Below, in pieces: positions 46,562 through 54,304 of a DNA stretch of 64,000 nucleotides. A program made the translations under genes and the position numbers. The DNA comes from an uncultured Opitutales bacterium (GTDB taxonomy: Bacteria > Verrucomicrobiota > Verrucomicrobiia > Opitutales > Seribacteraceae), in the NCBI GenBank assembly GCA_943787575.1, contig CALSMY010000006.1, positions 1 to 64,000 of the forward strand, given 5' to 3'. Under the pieces are notes generated by a model, which saw only the letters and a program-made list of their open reading frames with translations, did no database searches and was not told the DNA's origin. Within the stretch, counting starts at the first letter, position 1. Each line of letters starts with the position of its first letter.

Positions 46562-47895
46562 GCGATTCCACATCAAATAGTCCCGATCAGAAAACTGGTG
46601 AGGAAACCAAGGCGGGCAATTATTTCATCGCCAACTATCCGCCCTTTTCTTTCTGGAACGAAAAGGACTTACCCTGTGTAGAGTCCTTGCTTAACAGTCC
46701 ATCTCCGGGAAAGGCACCCCTTGGGCTTTATTATCATATTCCATTTTGTAGGAAGCGTTGTCACTTTTGCTACTTTCGTGTCTACACCGATAAAAACTCT
46801 GCGGATGTTAGAAGATACCTCGATGCAACGATGAAGGAATTTGAGGCCTATGCCAATTCTCCTTACCTGGCAGGAAGAAAGCCCAAGTTTGTTTATTTTG
46901 GGGGAGGCACACCTTCCTATTTGTCCGCTCAGCAATTAACCGAACTTACGGATCGTATGAAAGCGATTTTGCCCTGGGATGAAGCGGAAGAAGTTACCTT
47001 TGAGTGCGAGCCCGGTACTCTGACAGAAAAAAAAGTACAGGCGATTCGAGACTTTGGAGTCACCCGTCTGAGTTTGGGAATCGAAAATTTTTCTGATCAT
47101 GTATTGGAAACCAATGGGCGGGCTCACCGTTCTGGAGAAGTCTTTCGTGCTTTCCAATGGGCAAAGGATGCGGGGATCGAAAATATAAATATCGATCTGA
47201 TTGCCGGTATGCTCGAGGAGACAGATGAAAATTGGTCGGAATGTATAGAACGGGTGGTGGAATTGGCACCTGATTGTGTGACCATCTATCAAATGGAAGT
47301 TCCTTACAATACCACGATTTATCAAACGATGAAAGAAGAGGGCAAACTCAGTGCCCCAGTGGCAGATTGGCCAACCAAGAGACGCTGGGTGACTGAGGCT
47401 TTTAGTCGTTTGGAGTCTGCGGGTTATTCTGTGACCAGTACCTGTACCGCAGTGAAAAACCCCCAGCGCACCAAATTTCTTTATCGGGATCAACTTTGGG
47501 GAGGTGCCGATATGATCGCCCTGGGAGTTGCATCTTTTGGGCACCTCGGAGGTATCCACTATCAAAACCTTACCCACTTTGAAGATTATTGTTCCACCAT
47601 TGAGGGTGGGAAGTCGGTACTTCGCCGAGCTTTGCTTACCACTGAGGATGAACGATTTATTCGTGAATTTATATTACAATGGAAACTGGGAAAGATTTGC
47701 CCGCGTTATTTCCTGGAAAAGTTTGGGATCAATCTGCAAGAAAGATACGGCGAAATTCTTAAGGATTGGAAAGAACAGGGAATTTTAAATATGGAAGGGG
47801 AGGAATGGACACTTTCTCGGGAAGCCCTGCTAAGAGTGGATTCTTTGCTTGATCAATTTTTTCTTCCCCAACATCAGGATGCCCGTTACGTCTAA
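46558..47895 (+). CDS. HemW/HemN-like radical SAM enzyme
   Basis: The 445-residue enzyme has the radical SAM cluster motif C64-x3-C68-x2-C71 (CRKRCHFCYF), with F two residues after the last Cys as in HemW rather than the extra Cys of HemN. It also has KFVYFGGGTPSYLS, FECEPGTLT and LSLGIENFSDHVLETNGR, plus a C-terminal HemN_C-type winged helix (LLTTEDERFIREFILQW ... WTLSREALLRVD). HemN-like enzymes include heme chaperones and class C methyltransferases or cyclopropanases of natural-product clusters. Its place between alcohol dehydrogenase/propeller and chorismate-lyase genes favours a biosynthetic, not heme, role. That is an inference. Confidence 0.82.
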   Translation: MSDSTSNSPDQKTGEETKAGNYFIANYPPFSFWNEKDLPCVESLLNSPSPGKAPLGLYYHIPFCRKRCHFCYFRVYTDKNSADVRRYLDATMKEFEAYANSPYLAGRKPKFVYFGGGTPSYLSAQQLTELTDRMKAILPWDEAEEVTFECEPGTLTEKKVQAIRDFGVTRLSLGIENFSDHVLETNGRAHRSGEVFRAFQWAKDAGIENINIDLIAGMLEETDENWSECIERVVELAPDCVTIYQMEVPYNTTIYQTMKEEGKLSAPVADWPTKRRWVTEAFSRLESAGYSVTSTCTAVKNPQRTKFLYRDQLWGGADMIALGVASFGHLGGIHYQNLTHFEDYCSTIEGGKSVLRRALLTTEDERFIREFILQWKLGKICPRYFLEKFGINLQERYGEILKDWKEQGILNMEGEEWTLSREALLRVDSLLDQFFLPQHQDARYV

Positions 47896-47903
47896 CCTTG
47901 CAT

Positions 47904-48458
47904 ATGGCTGATCCCTCAAAAAATTTTCCCGGCTTGCTCCACCCCTTAACTTTAATGAGGCGGGCACGTGGACTTCCCGGCTTGGATTATCAAACGATTG
48001 AACCCACAGAATTACCCGAGCCTTATCGACAGCTTCTTGCCCATGAGGGGGATATGACGACACGGTTGGAAAATCATCACCGAACCTCGATTGGAGTAAG
48101 AAGGTTGCGTTCCTCCAACGATGGAAAAGGATATTTTCGCGAAGTGATTTTGGAAACGGATGGTCCAACGGTCAAGGCGGTGGAATACGGAGCGATCGAA
48201 ATTCAATTAGCACAGTTACCTCAGGTGGCGAGGGATGCAGTAGTTGCAGGGAAGATGCCCCTTGGCACCATTCTTAATCAGGGAAGAATTCCTTATTCCT
48301 GTTCCTTGCGTGGATTCTTTCGCATCAGCCCAGATGCTTCGATTCGAGAAGCTTTTGGAATGGATCTGCCCGGTACTCTGTATGGCAGGAGCAATCAAAT
48401 TGTTACCCGTACAAATGAGACGATTGCAAACATCGTGGAAATTTTACCACCCGCTTAG
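47904..48458 (+). CDS. Chorismate lyase-like protein (UbiC-type fold)
   Basis: ATG 47904 is preferred over TTG 47898. The 184-residue protein matches the chorismate pyruvate-lyase outline. MTTRLENHHRTSIGVRRL sits near residue 50, and YFREVILETDGPTVKAVEYG near 80 resembles the R-E-V-L-x(2)-D-G block of UbiC. GKMPLGTILNQGRIPYS near 120 is the PLG turn, and LYGRSNQIVTRTNETIANIV then EILPPA near 160 resembles the LWGRRS...TExFLPA end. UbiC makes 4-hydroxybenzoate and pyruvate from chorismate. Sequence similarity is moderate, so the product could be another hydroxybenzoate. Confidence 0.72.
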   Translation: MADPSKNFPGLLHPLTLMRRARGLPGLDYQTIEPTELPEPYRQLLAHEGDMTTRLENHHRTSIGVRRLRSSNDGKGYFREVILETDGPTVKAVEYGAIEIQLAQLPQVARDAVVAGKMPLGTILNQGRIPYSCSLRGFFRISPDASIREAFGMDLPGTLYGRSNQIVTRTNETIANIVEILPPA

Positions 48459-48516
48459 TAAAGCTTACTTGCTTGAGTTTACTCGCATTGGGAATTGGAT
48501 TATATAACTTATACCC

Positions 48517-49521
48517 ATGATTTCATTAAAGACACAGTACGATGCCATCGTGGTGGGAGCCGGACCTGCTGGTTCGACCACAGGTGCCTTGCTCGCTGAA
48601 AAGGGCAGGGATGTATTAATCGTAGAGAAAGAAAAGTTTCCCCGTTACCATGTGGGAGAATCCCTGATGCCCTTTTGTTATTTTCCTCTGGAACGCTTGG
48701 GATTGATCGATCAATTAATGGAATCTGGAAATCCACGAAAATATTGTGTCCAATTTGTCAGGGAAGACGGTTTTCTTTCCCAACCCTTTTATTTTTTCCA
48801 ACACTTTGATCATCCATCTTCCACCACCTGGCAGGTATGGCGGGAAGAGTTTGACCAAATGATCCTAGATAAAGCCCGTGAAAATGGAGCTTCTGTCCTT
48901 GAACAAACCAAGGCCAATCGCTTGATTAAACAGGGGGATAAAGTTACGGGGATCAAAGCAAGTTCACAAGAATTTGGAGATCTTGAATTAACTGCTCCGG
49001 TAGTTATTGATGCATCCGGCAGAGATTGTTTTGCCGCTCACAAAGAAAACTGGATGGTTCGCGATCCGGAACTTAAAAAAGTTGCCCTCTGGACCTATTA
49101 TAAAAATGCCAAGAGAGATCCCGGATTGGACGAAGGGGCAACCACCGTGGCCTATCTGCCAGGCAAGGGATGGTTTTGGTATATTCCATTAAGTGGAGAT
49201 ATGGTAAGCGTGGGAATCGTAGCTGAGCGGGATTACTTATTTAACGGTTCAACCAAGGACCATGCAGAAATTTTCCAGCGTGAAATCAAAAACAATGCAT
49301 GGATTGAAGAACATTTACAGGGTGCGGAACAGACTGGTGAATATCGCATAACTGGGGAATATTCTTATCGTAATAAATATTGTTCAATGGATGGATTGGT
49401 CCTTGCTGGCGATGCACTTGGGTTTTTAGATCCCGTTTTTTCCTCTGGAGTATTTCTCGCATTAAAAAGCGGAACGATGCTTGCCGATGAAGTGGATGCT
49501 GCCTTTCTGCTGGCCCAGTAA
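48517..49521 (+). CDS. Flavin-dependent halogenase-like oxidoreductase, main part
   Basis: The 334 residues begin with the FAD loop GAGPAGSTTG (14-23) and FPRYHVGESLMP (41-52), both typical of tryptophan-halogenase-like flavoproteins. The halogenase signature WxWxIP is present as W219-F-W-Y-I-P224. A lysine, K75 in NPRKYCVQF, fits the K-x4-F spacing around the catalytic lysine of phenol/pyrrole halogenases, by eye. LAGDALGFLDPVFSSGVFLA is the second FAD motif. The frame ends at 49521 although the protein continues in another frame (49554-49781). Without alignment I cannot exclude a non-halogenating reductase of the same superfamily. Confidence 0.75.
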   Translation: MISLKTQYDAIVVGAGPAGSTTGALLAEKGRDVLIVEKEKFPRYHVGESLMPFCYFPLERLGLIDQLMESGNPRKYCVQFVREDGFLSQPFYFFQHFDHPSSTTWQVWREEFDQMILDKARENGASVLEQTKANRLIKQGDKVTGIKASSQEFGDLELTAPVVIDASGRDCFAAHKENWMVRDPELKKVALWTYYKNAKRDPGLDEGATTVAYLPGKGWFWYIPLSGDMVSVGIVAERDYLFNGSTKDHAEIFQREIKNNAWIEEHLQGAEQTGEYRITGEYSYRNKYCSMDGLVLAGDALGFLDPVFSSGVFLALKSGTMLADEVDAAFLLAQ

Positions 49522-49553
49522 ATGCGCAATCTTTCGAGCAGTATGGAAAGCGT

Positions 49554-49781
49554 ATGCAGTCCTCGATCGAGACGATGAGAAAAATCGTTTATGCATTTTA
49601 TGATCCCCAATTTAGCTTTGGAGATTTGGTCAAGCGTGGAGATCATTTGCGCTCCTCTCTAACCGATTGCTTGATTGGCAATGTGGATGATCAAGACTTT
49701 AAGGAACTTTTCGATTCAATGTCTGACCTTGCCCACCTGCCCGAACCGGTGGAGCACGGATTGGCCAAGGCCTCCGGGTGA
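49554..49781 (+). CDS. Halogenase-like oxidoreductase, C-terminal part (frameshifted)
   Basis: In this frame, positions from about 49509 read AGPVNAQSFEQYGKRMQSS then FYDPQFSFGDLVKRGDHLRS and DLLIGNV-like text, the expected helical C-terminus of the flavoprotein after LADEVDAAF. One base is gained or lost in TTTCTGCTGGCC near 49508. The TGA overlaps the GTG start of the glycosyltransferase (GTGA at 49778), so the two stay coupled. The complete enzyme has about 421 residues, in the range of phenolic halogenases. Confidence 0.6.
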   Translation: MQSSIETMRKIVYAFYDPQFSFGDLVKRGDHLRSSLTDCLIGNVDDQDFKELFDSMSDLAHLPEPVEHGLAKASG

Positions 49782-51073
49782 GGATCGCTTTCCTTACGCC
49801 CGGTACGGGCAATTACTACTGCGGTGTATGCATGCGGGATAATTCTCTAGCCCGCCATTTGATCAGCCAAGGTCACGAAGTCACCATGTTGCCTACGTAT
49901 CTTCCCCACCTTTTGGACGAAGAAAGAGCGAGTTCCAAGAGGCCGATTTTTTTGGGAGGGATCAATGTTTATTTACAGCACAAGTTCCCCATCTTTCGCA
50001 AGACCCCCAAATGGTTGGATTATTGGTTCAATAGCGAATTTCTGCTCCGCTGGGTGGCGGGCAAGAGGGGAATGACCACTCCGCGTCAGCTTGGCGAAAT
50101 TACTTTGTCCACCTTTCGGGCAAAAGACGGACCCCTTGCTAAAGAAGTGAACAAAGTGATCGATTGGTTTAGGGATTATGGACATCCGGATGTGCTCATT
50201 CTCTCTACCATTTTACTGGCAGGAGTCGGACGGGCAGTTCGGGAGGAATTAAAGATTCCCGTGATTGGATTTTTGCAGGGCGAGGATGGCTTTCTTGATT
50301 CCCTATTGCCGGAGTATCGGGAAGATGCATGGAAGATTTTAGGAAAGGATGCTCAGGAGCTGGATGCCTGTGTCTCTCCAAGCCGTTCTTTTGCCAAACA
50401 TATGGGTAGTCGGTTGGGCATCTCTGAAAATGATATTCATTCTTTCCCAAACGGTATATCGCTTGATGGATATGAGGACTCAGTTGAAAAAGCGGATACA
50501 TCAACCATCGGATATCTTGCCAGAATATGCCCGGAGAAAGGACTGGATCTTTTAATTGATGCCTTCATTGAGCTCAAAAGATCGGATCAATATAAAGATG
50601 TAAAATTAGCAATCGCGGGTACTTTACCCACAGAAAATGTATCTTTTTTAGAAGAACAAAAAGCTAAAATTTCTGATGTTGGCTTAACTGATTTTGTGGA
50701 GATCAAAACGAATTTTTCCCGTTCAGAAAAAATCTGTTTTTTAAAAGGACTTTCCTTGTTCTGTGTACCCGCCCGATTACCCGAAGCGTTTGGACTCTAT
50801 GTGATCGAAGCGATGGCCGCGGGTGTACCCGTTGTTCTTCCCGATCACGGATCCTTTCCTGAAATCATCAGAGAGACCAAGGCTGGGATGCTTTATTCCG
50901 TAGATGAACCTAGCGGACTGGTCAATGCATTGAGTGCCATGCTTGGCGACACCGATCAGGCCAAACAGTTTGGTGAGCAGGGCAGGGCAGCGGTTCACGA
51001 AAAATATTCCAACGATCGATTGGCCAAAGAACTGGTTGAGAACATTCTCGCCCCTTTAGTATCAACCAAGTAA
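49778..51073 (+). CDS. GT4 family glycosyltransferase in the biosynthetic operon
   Basis: The 431-residue GT-B enzyme starts MRIAFLTPGTGNYYCGVCMR, where the GTGNYYCGVC loop is typical of a bacterial GT4 branch close to glycogen synthase-like proteins. The C-terminal domain has TIGYLARICPEKGLDLLIDA (about 246-265) and the donor site ARLPEAFGLYVIEAMAAGVP (about 331-350) with both family glutamates. It probably glycosylates the operon product, using an NDP-sugar that cannot be named. It is coupled to the halogenase-like gene by overlap and sits 14 bases before the thioesterase gene. Confidence 0.85.
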   Translation: MRIAFLTPGTGNYYCGVCMRDNSLARHLISQGHEVTMLPTYLPHLLDEERASSKRPIFLGGINVYLQHKFPIFRKTPKWLDYWFNSEFLLRWVAGKRGMTTPRQLGEITLSTFRAKDGPLAKEVNKVIDWFRDYGHPDVLILSTILLAGVGRAVREELKIPVIGFLQGEDGFLDSLLPEYREDAWKILGKDAQELDACVSPSRSFAKHMGSRLGISENDIHSFPNGISLDGYEDSVEKADTSTIGYLARICPEKGLDLLIDAFIELKRSDQYKDVKLAIAGTLPTENVSFLEEQKAKISDVGLTDFVEIKTNFSRSEKICFLKGLSLFCVPARLPEAFGLYVIEAMAAGVPVVLPDHGSFPEIIRETKAGMLYSVDEPSGLVNALSAMLGDTDQAKQFGEQGRAAVHEKYSNDRLAKELVENILAPLVSTK

Positions 51074-51087
51074 AAAAGAAAACCATT

Positions 51088-51516
51088 ATGGCATCCGAAT
51101 ATACCATCACTCGTAGGGTTGAGTTTTCCGAAACCGACCTCGCTGGCATCATGCACTTCACCAACTACTACCGTTGGATGGAAATCTGCGAGCACGAGTT
51201 CCTCCGCAGTGTTGGACTATCCGTTGATATGGAAGACGAGAATGGCCGCTTTGGCTGGCCCCGGGTTAAAGCAAGTTGCCGTTTTAAACGCCCCTTACGA
51301 TTCGAGGAGGAAGTGGAGATCAGGTTGATTGTCACTGAAATGCGCGACCGTTCGATCACCTATGCCTTTCAATTTTGGAAAACTGAAGATGGAGAGCGCG
51401 TAAAGGCAGCAGTCGGAGAAGCCGTTGCTGCCTGTGTATCGTTTGACCAAGCCAGCGGATCGATGACTCCGATCATGATTCCCGAGGTTTTTACCTCCAA
51501 GGTTCAGCAGAATTGA
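51088..51516 (+). CDS. 4HBT/YbgC-type hotdog thioesterase
   Basis: The 142-residue hotdog-fold protein carries ETDLAGIMHFTNYYRWMEIC, with the catalytic aspartate D17 and the family HFxNYYRW helix. It cleaves acyl- or aroyl-CoA thioesters; relatives act on 4-hydroxybenzoyl-CoA, DHNA-CoA or short acyl-CoAs. As last gene of the operon it could release an acid from the thioester made by the LuxE/PaaK-like ligase, or proofread it. A hairpin with a T-tract at 51570 follows, so transcription of the operon may end here. Confidence 0.85.
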   Translation: MASEYTITRRVEFSETDLAGIMHFTNYYRWMEICEHEFLRSVGLSVDMEDENGRFGWPRVKASCRFKRPLRFEEEVEIRLIVTEMRDRSITYAFQFWKTEDGERVKAAVGEAVAACVSFDQASGSMTPIMIPEVFTSKVQQN

Positions 51517-51569
51517 ACTTATAAATTCTAAAAATGGCATCGGTAATTCGATTGACCAAAGCTTTGGGA

Positions 51570-51601
51570 AATCATTTAAATTAAAATGATTCATCTTTTT
51601 T
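51570..51601 (+). terminator. Possible intrinsic terminator after the thioesterase gene
   Basis: AATCATTT (51570-51577) pairs with AAATGATT (51584-51591) over a 6-nt AT loop, followed by CATCTTTTTT. The stem is AT-rich and weak, but its position between the operon and the next, oppositely styled secreted-protein gene, with six T immediately after, supports a transcription end. A T-rich promoter for the next gene could overlap. Confidence 0.4.
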
Positions 51602-51614
51602 ACTCTATATTAAA

Positions 51615-51713
51615 ATGAAATACCTTCTCATTTTTCTGTCATTTTCTTTGTTTTGTTCACAAGCTTTTTGCTTCCTACGCACCCGATTCGATCGCGGGAT
51701 TTTCAGTAGTTGA
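51615..51713 (+). pseudogene. Secreted repeat protein, signal-peptide part (frameshifted)
   Basis: ATG 51615 opens MKYLLIFLSFSLFCSQAF, a signal peptide. It then runs out of frame at a T5 run (GCTTTTTGCTTCC). With four T it reads QAFASYAPDSIAGFSVVDTA, that is, an AxA cleavage site followed directly by the first APxSIxG repeat start of the next fragment. The frame therefore belongs to the 51.7-54.3 kb gene. Confidence 0.6.
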
Positions 51714-51801
51714 TACCGCAGCAGATGGGACTGTTACCGGTCCGCTGTACTATGGAGAAGATGGTATCAATTCCTATGGAGAAAAACAAGAACCTACCAG
51801 T

Positions 51802-52815
51802 ATGAAAAAACCTCAGCGAATACTGGCACCAGAAAGTATAGTAGGATACAGCATTACATTTAATGAGACAGAAGGAAATGAGACATCATCATACGGATCG
51901 GACGGAAAATCACACGACAACTGGGGATCCACAGCTTTTAGTTATGAAAAATTGACTGCCAACACGGGTCGAATCAGTTACGAAGAGGATACCGCACCTG
52001 AAATCGAGACCTTAACCTTTACATCTGCAAGCGGCGGAACCTTTGCGTGGGTGGAATATGGAGATACAAACCGAGAGAACATCTTGGAGGAGGGATCAGG
52101 TACCTTTACGATAAGCCAAGATGTGGAATATGCACCAGAAAGTATAGTAGGATACAGCATTACATTTAATGAGACAGAAGGAAATGAGACATCATCATAC
52201 GGATCGGACGGAAAATCACACGACAACTGGGGATCCACAGCTTTTAGTTATGAAAAATTGACTGCCAACACGGGTCGAATCAGTTACGAAGAGGATACCG
52301 CACCTGAAATCGAGACCTTAACCTTTACATCTGCAAGCGGCGGAACCTTTGCGTGGGTGGAATATGGAGATACAAACCGAGAGAACATCTTGGAGGAGGG
52401 ATCAGGTACCTTTACGATAAGCCAGACTGCGGAGTACGCACCGTCCTCCCTCGTGGGCAAAACGATTCACATTCCAGAGGAAGGCTATGATGCGAACTAT
52501 TTTTTTATGGAAGATGAGGTTTACTATGTTGTTCCAGACTCCAATCTTGGCTTGGTCGGAATTTCATACACATATGTGGCTAACACATCCACTACAGCAA
52601 CCCTCACCTTAGCCCGTAATGAACCAGGCGATGTAATCCATCAAATTTCTTTCTCCTCACCTACAAGCGCTGATAGCAATTGGACCGATGTGGAGAGTAA
52701 TGTAACTGGTTCTGCAAGCTTAGAAATCCTTACCGAGAGGTTATTGGCCAAGTTCTTTGGCTGGATGGGACTACAATGTCTCGTCAATGAACGACACATT
52801 GAAATTCATCGATGA
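51802..52815 (+). CDS. Secreted repeat protein, repeats 1-4 (contains a perfect tandem duplication)
   Basis: The frame is open from 51667 (SYAPDSIAG), so ATG 51802 is nominal. It holds 102-residue units beginning (Y/L)APESIVGYSITFNETEGN, with SYEKLTANTGRISYEEDTAPE in the middle and EEGSGTFTISQ at the end. Units 1 and 2 (from 51826 and 52132) are identical DNA over 293 bp. A third, diverged unit starts at 52438 (YAPSSLVGKTIHIPEEGYD). The fold looks all-beta, with an ordered set of short strands per unit. A frameshift near 52733 hands over to the next fragment. I do not recognise the family; the pattern suggests an extracellular structural or adhesive protein. Confidence 0.7.
   Translation: MKKPQRILAPESIVGYSITFNETEGNETSSYGSDGKSHDNWGSTAFSYEKLTANTGRISYEEDTAPEIETLTFTSASGGTFAWVEYGDTNRENILEEGSGTFTISQDVEYAPESIVGYSITFNETEGNETSSYGSDGKSHDNWGSTAFSYEKLTANTGRISYEEDTAPEIETLTFTSASGGTFAWVEYGDTNRENILEEGSGTFTISQTAEYAPSSLVGKTIHIPEEGYDANYFFMEDEVYYVVPDSNLGLVGISYTYVANTSTTATLTLARNEPGDVIHQISFSSPTSADSNWTDVESNVTGSASLEILTERLLAKFFGWMGLQCLVNERHIEIHR
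51826..52437 (+). repeat. Perfect tandem duplication, period 306 bp (two copies)
   Basis: Copy 1 spans 51826-52131 and copy 2 spans 52132-52437. Positions 51826-52118 and 52132-52424 are identical, 293 bp with no mismatch seen. The last 13 bases of each unit differ (GATGTGGAATAT versus ACTGCGGAGTAC style ends). The period is 102 codons exactly, so the frame is kept. Confidence 0.9.
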
Positions 52816-53227
52816 TTCAAATGCAGTTTTTTACGATGAATCAGATAGTAATTTTTCGAAGCGTGAACTTTCCAACGTTACCTACACATGGGAACAGATT
52901 GGGCCGAGAATCGGTAAGTTGACCACCAGCCTGGGTGAAGAAACTCTTTTGTTTTTTGAATCCAATACCAGTGGTTTTTTCGATTGGGGAGAAACCGGAA
53001 GTGATGATGGAAATAGCGGGCAGTTTAATCTCTATTATTACCCAGTTGGTAAGGCTTTCGAATCTCTTGTCGGTAGTAGTATAACCATTGGGGATACCAC
53101 TTATGTATTTACCAGTTTGAGTACGGTAACCGTACATAGCCCAAGTGGAACGAGTTCTCAGGAGTATTCATACCTCAGGGAAAATGAAGACGAAAGCCTT
53201 ACTTTCTGTGGGATCTACCCTTTATAA
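52757..53227 (+). CDS. Secreted repeat protein, continuing repeats (frameshifted)
   Basis: In this frame a fourth unit starts at about 52740 with YWPSSLAGWDYNVSSMNDT, matching YAPSSLVGKTIHI, and a fifth at 53040 with KAFESLVGSSITIGDTTYVF. Residues 30-100 keep the ELSNVTYTWEQIGPRIGKLT and SGFFDWGETGSDDGNSGQFN pattern equivalent to NTGRISYEEDT and FAWVEYGDTNRENILEEGSG of units 1-2. The frame ends at 53227 after a shift near 53195, with the next frame giving SVGSTLYKLDFYNHQYGRI. Confidence 0.6.
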   Translation: MAGWDYNVSSMNDTLKFIDDSNAVFYDESDSNFSKRELSNVTYTWEQIGPRIGKLTTSLGEETLLFFESNTSGFFDWGETGSDDGNSGQFNLYYYPVGKAFESLVGSSITIGDTTYVFTSLSTVTVHSPSGTSSQEYSYLRENEDESLTFCGIYPL

Positions 53228-54233
53228 ACTAGATTTTTACAATCATCAATACGGCCGAATTATTGAAGGCGGATCTGGATATTTTTCGATTCATCAAAAG
53301 TGGGCGACTAAGGGATGGGTTTATTACGATGATCTGCCATGGATCTATTCGAACAACCAGGGAGATTGGATGTATCAAGTTCTGTCTGAAAATAATTCAA
53401 CCAACACTACGGAATTGATGTATTTTGAACCCTGGAGCAACCTCTGGTCCCAAAACCTAGATTTAAATTTTACTGACCAACGAGTTTTCTCAGCAGACTC
53501 ACAGTTTTACTGGGAAGATTATGATGACTTTAACAATTCCGAATTAAACTCAAGTAAGTGGGATGTTGGCTATTGGGGGGGTGGGCAAGCCGTTGCTATC
53601 AATAATGGGCAAGCTCAATTAAGTGGAATGGCCTTCTCTTCAAACGCTCCTATACAGATGCCTAGTGATCTTTTGGCAGCAGCTCAAGATGCAACCGAAG
53701 GAAACACCTTTTTGTTTTTTAAAGACTCGGAGATATTTGGTATTGAAGCTGACATAACGATTCCTTCTGATGGAAATCAAATAGAAGTTGGAATTTATTT
53801 GGCTAGTTTAGATAAGTCTCCCTTGGATAGTTTAGGCATAGAACTAGTAAATGCTGCCAATGGTTCATTTATTAAGTTAGACTACCTAGATAGTGATGGG
53901 CTGGAAAATGAAGCCAATCAGTCCGGTTCAATTGACCAAATTTTTAACCTAAGAATTACCAAGTTAGATGGTCACACAAGTCATTATATAGATGGAAATT
54001 TATCCACAGTTTTTCAAGTGCAACAAGAGATGCAGATTATTGGACAATCGGTGCATTTAACGACGATGGGTTACCTTACACAACTATTGCAGATAATGTC
54101 CGAGTGCTCCGGAAAAAATCTTATCCACAAGGCTGGATGTGGACAGATTATTATCCATGGGCCTATTCCCATGAAACAGGGGGGTGGCTATATTTCGAAT
54201 TGGCCAAAGACACGGATGGTAAACCGGTTATGA
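53145..54233 (+). CDS. Secreted repeat protein, aromatic module and lectin-like domain (frameshifted)
   Basis: The frame is genuine from about 53200. It ends the fifth unit (SGYFSIHQ), then carries an aromatic module (KGWVYYDDLPWIYSNNQGDW) that resembles the C-terminal module of the giant gene at 8.9 kb. Residues 125-290 form a LamG/concanavalin-like sandwich (DDFNNSELNSSKWDVGYWGG, FGIEADITIPSDGNQIEVGI, YIDGNLSTVFQVQQ). It slips near 54030 into frame 2, where DYWTIGAFNDDGLPYTTIAD continues the domain. Confidence 0.6.
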   Translation: MERVLRSIHTSGKMKTKALLSVGSTLYKLDFYNHQYGRIIEGGSGYFSIHQKWATKGWVYYDDLPWIYSNNQGDWMYQVLSENNSTNTTELMYFEPWSNLWSQNLDLNFTDQRVFSADSQFYWEDYDDFNNSELNSSKWDVGYWGGGQAVAINNGQAQLSGMAFSSNAPIQMPSDLLAAAQDATEGNTFLFFKDSEIFGIEADITIPSDGNQIEVGIYLASLDKSPLDSLGIELVNAANGSFIKLDYLDSDGLENEANQSGSIDQIFNLRITKLDGHTSHYIDGNLSTVFQVQQEMQIIGQSVHLTTMGYLTQLLQIMSECSGKNLIHKAGCGQIIIHGPIPMKQGGGYISNWPKTRMVNRL

Positions 54234-54304
54234 ATTATTATGACCATAAAACTGGTTCCTGGGATTTGTATGGCCCGTCCTTGATTCAGTTTTATGAACG
54301 CTGA
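54104..54304 (+). CDS. Secreted repeat protein, C-terminal aromatic module
   Basis: From about 54033 this frame completes the lectin-like domain (IADNVRVLRKK). It ends with SYPQGWMWTDYYPWAYSHET then GGWLYFELAKD and NYYDHKTGSWDLY, a second copy of the Trp/Tyr-rich module (PWxYSxxxGxWLYF). The gene ends at 54302-54304. Such modules close secreted proteins in Opitutae, and may bind the cell surface; this role is inferred. Confidence 0.6.
   Translation: MLRKKSYPQGWMWTDYYPWAYSHETGGWLYFELAKDTDGKPVMNYYDHKTGSWDLYGPSLIQFYER

Noticed and set aside
46558-47895. Housekeeping heme gene hemW
   Set aside because: The motif fits, but overlap with a propeller gene and biosynthetic neighbours makes this assignment doubtful, so I did not give the symbol.
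49554-49781. Independent 75-residue gene after the halogenase-like frame
   Set aside because: The translation reads as the missing C-terminus of the flavoprotein, continuous from 49509 after a one-base shift.
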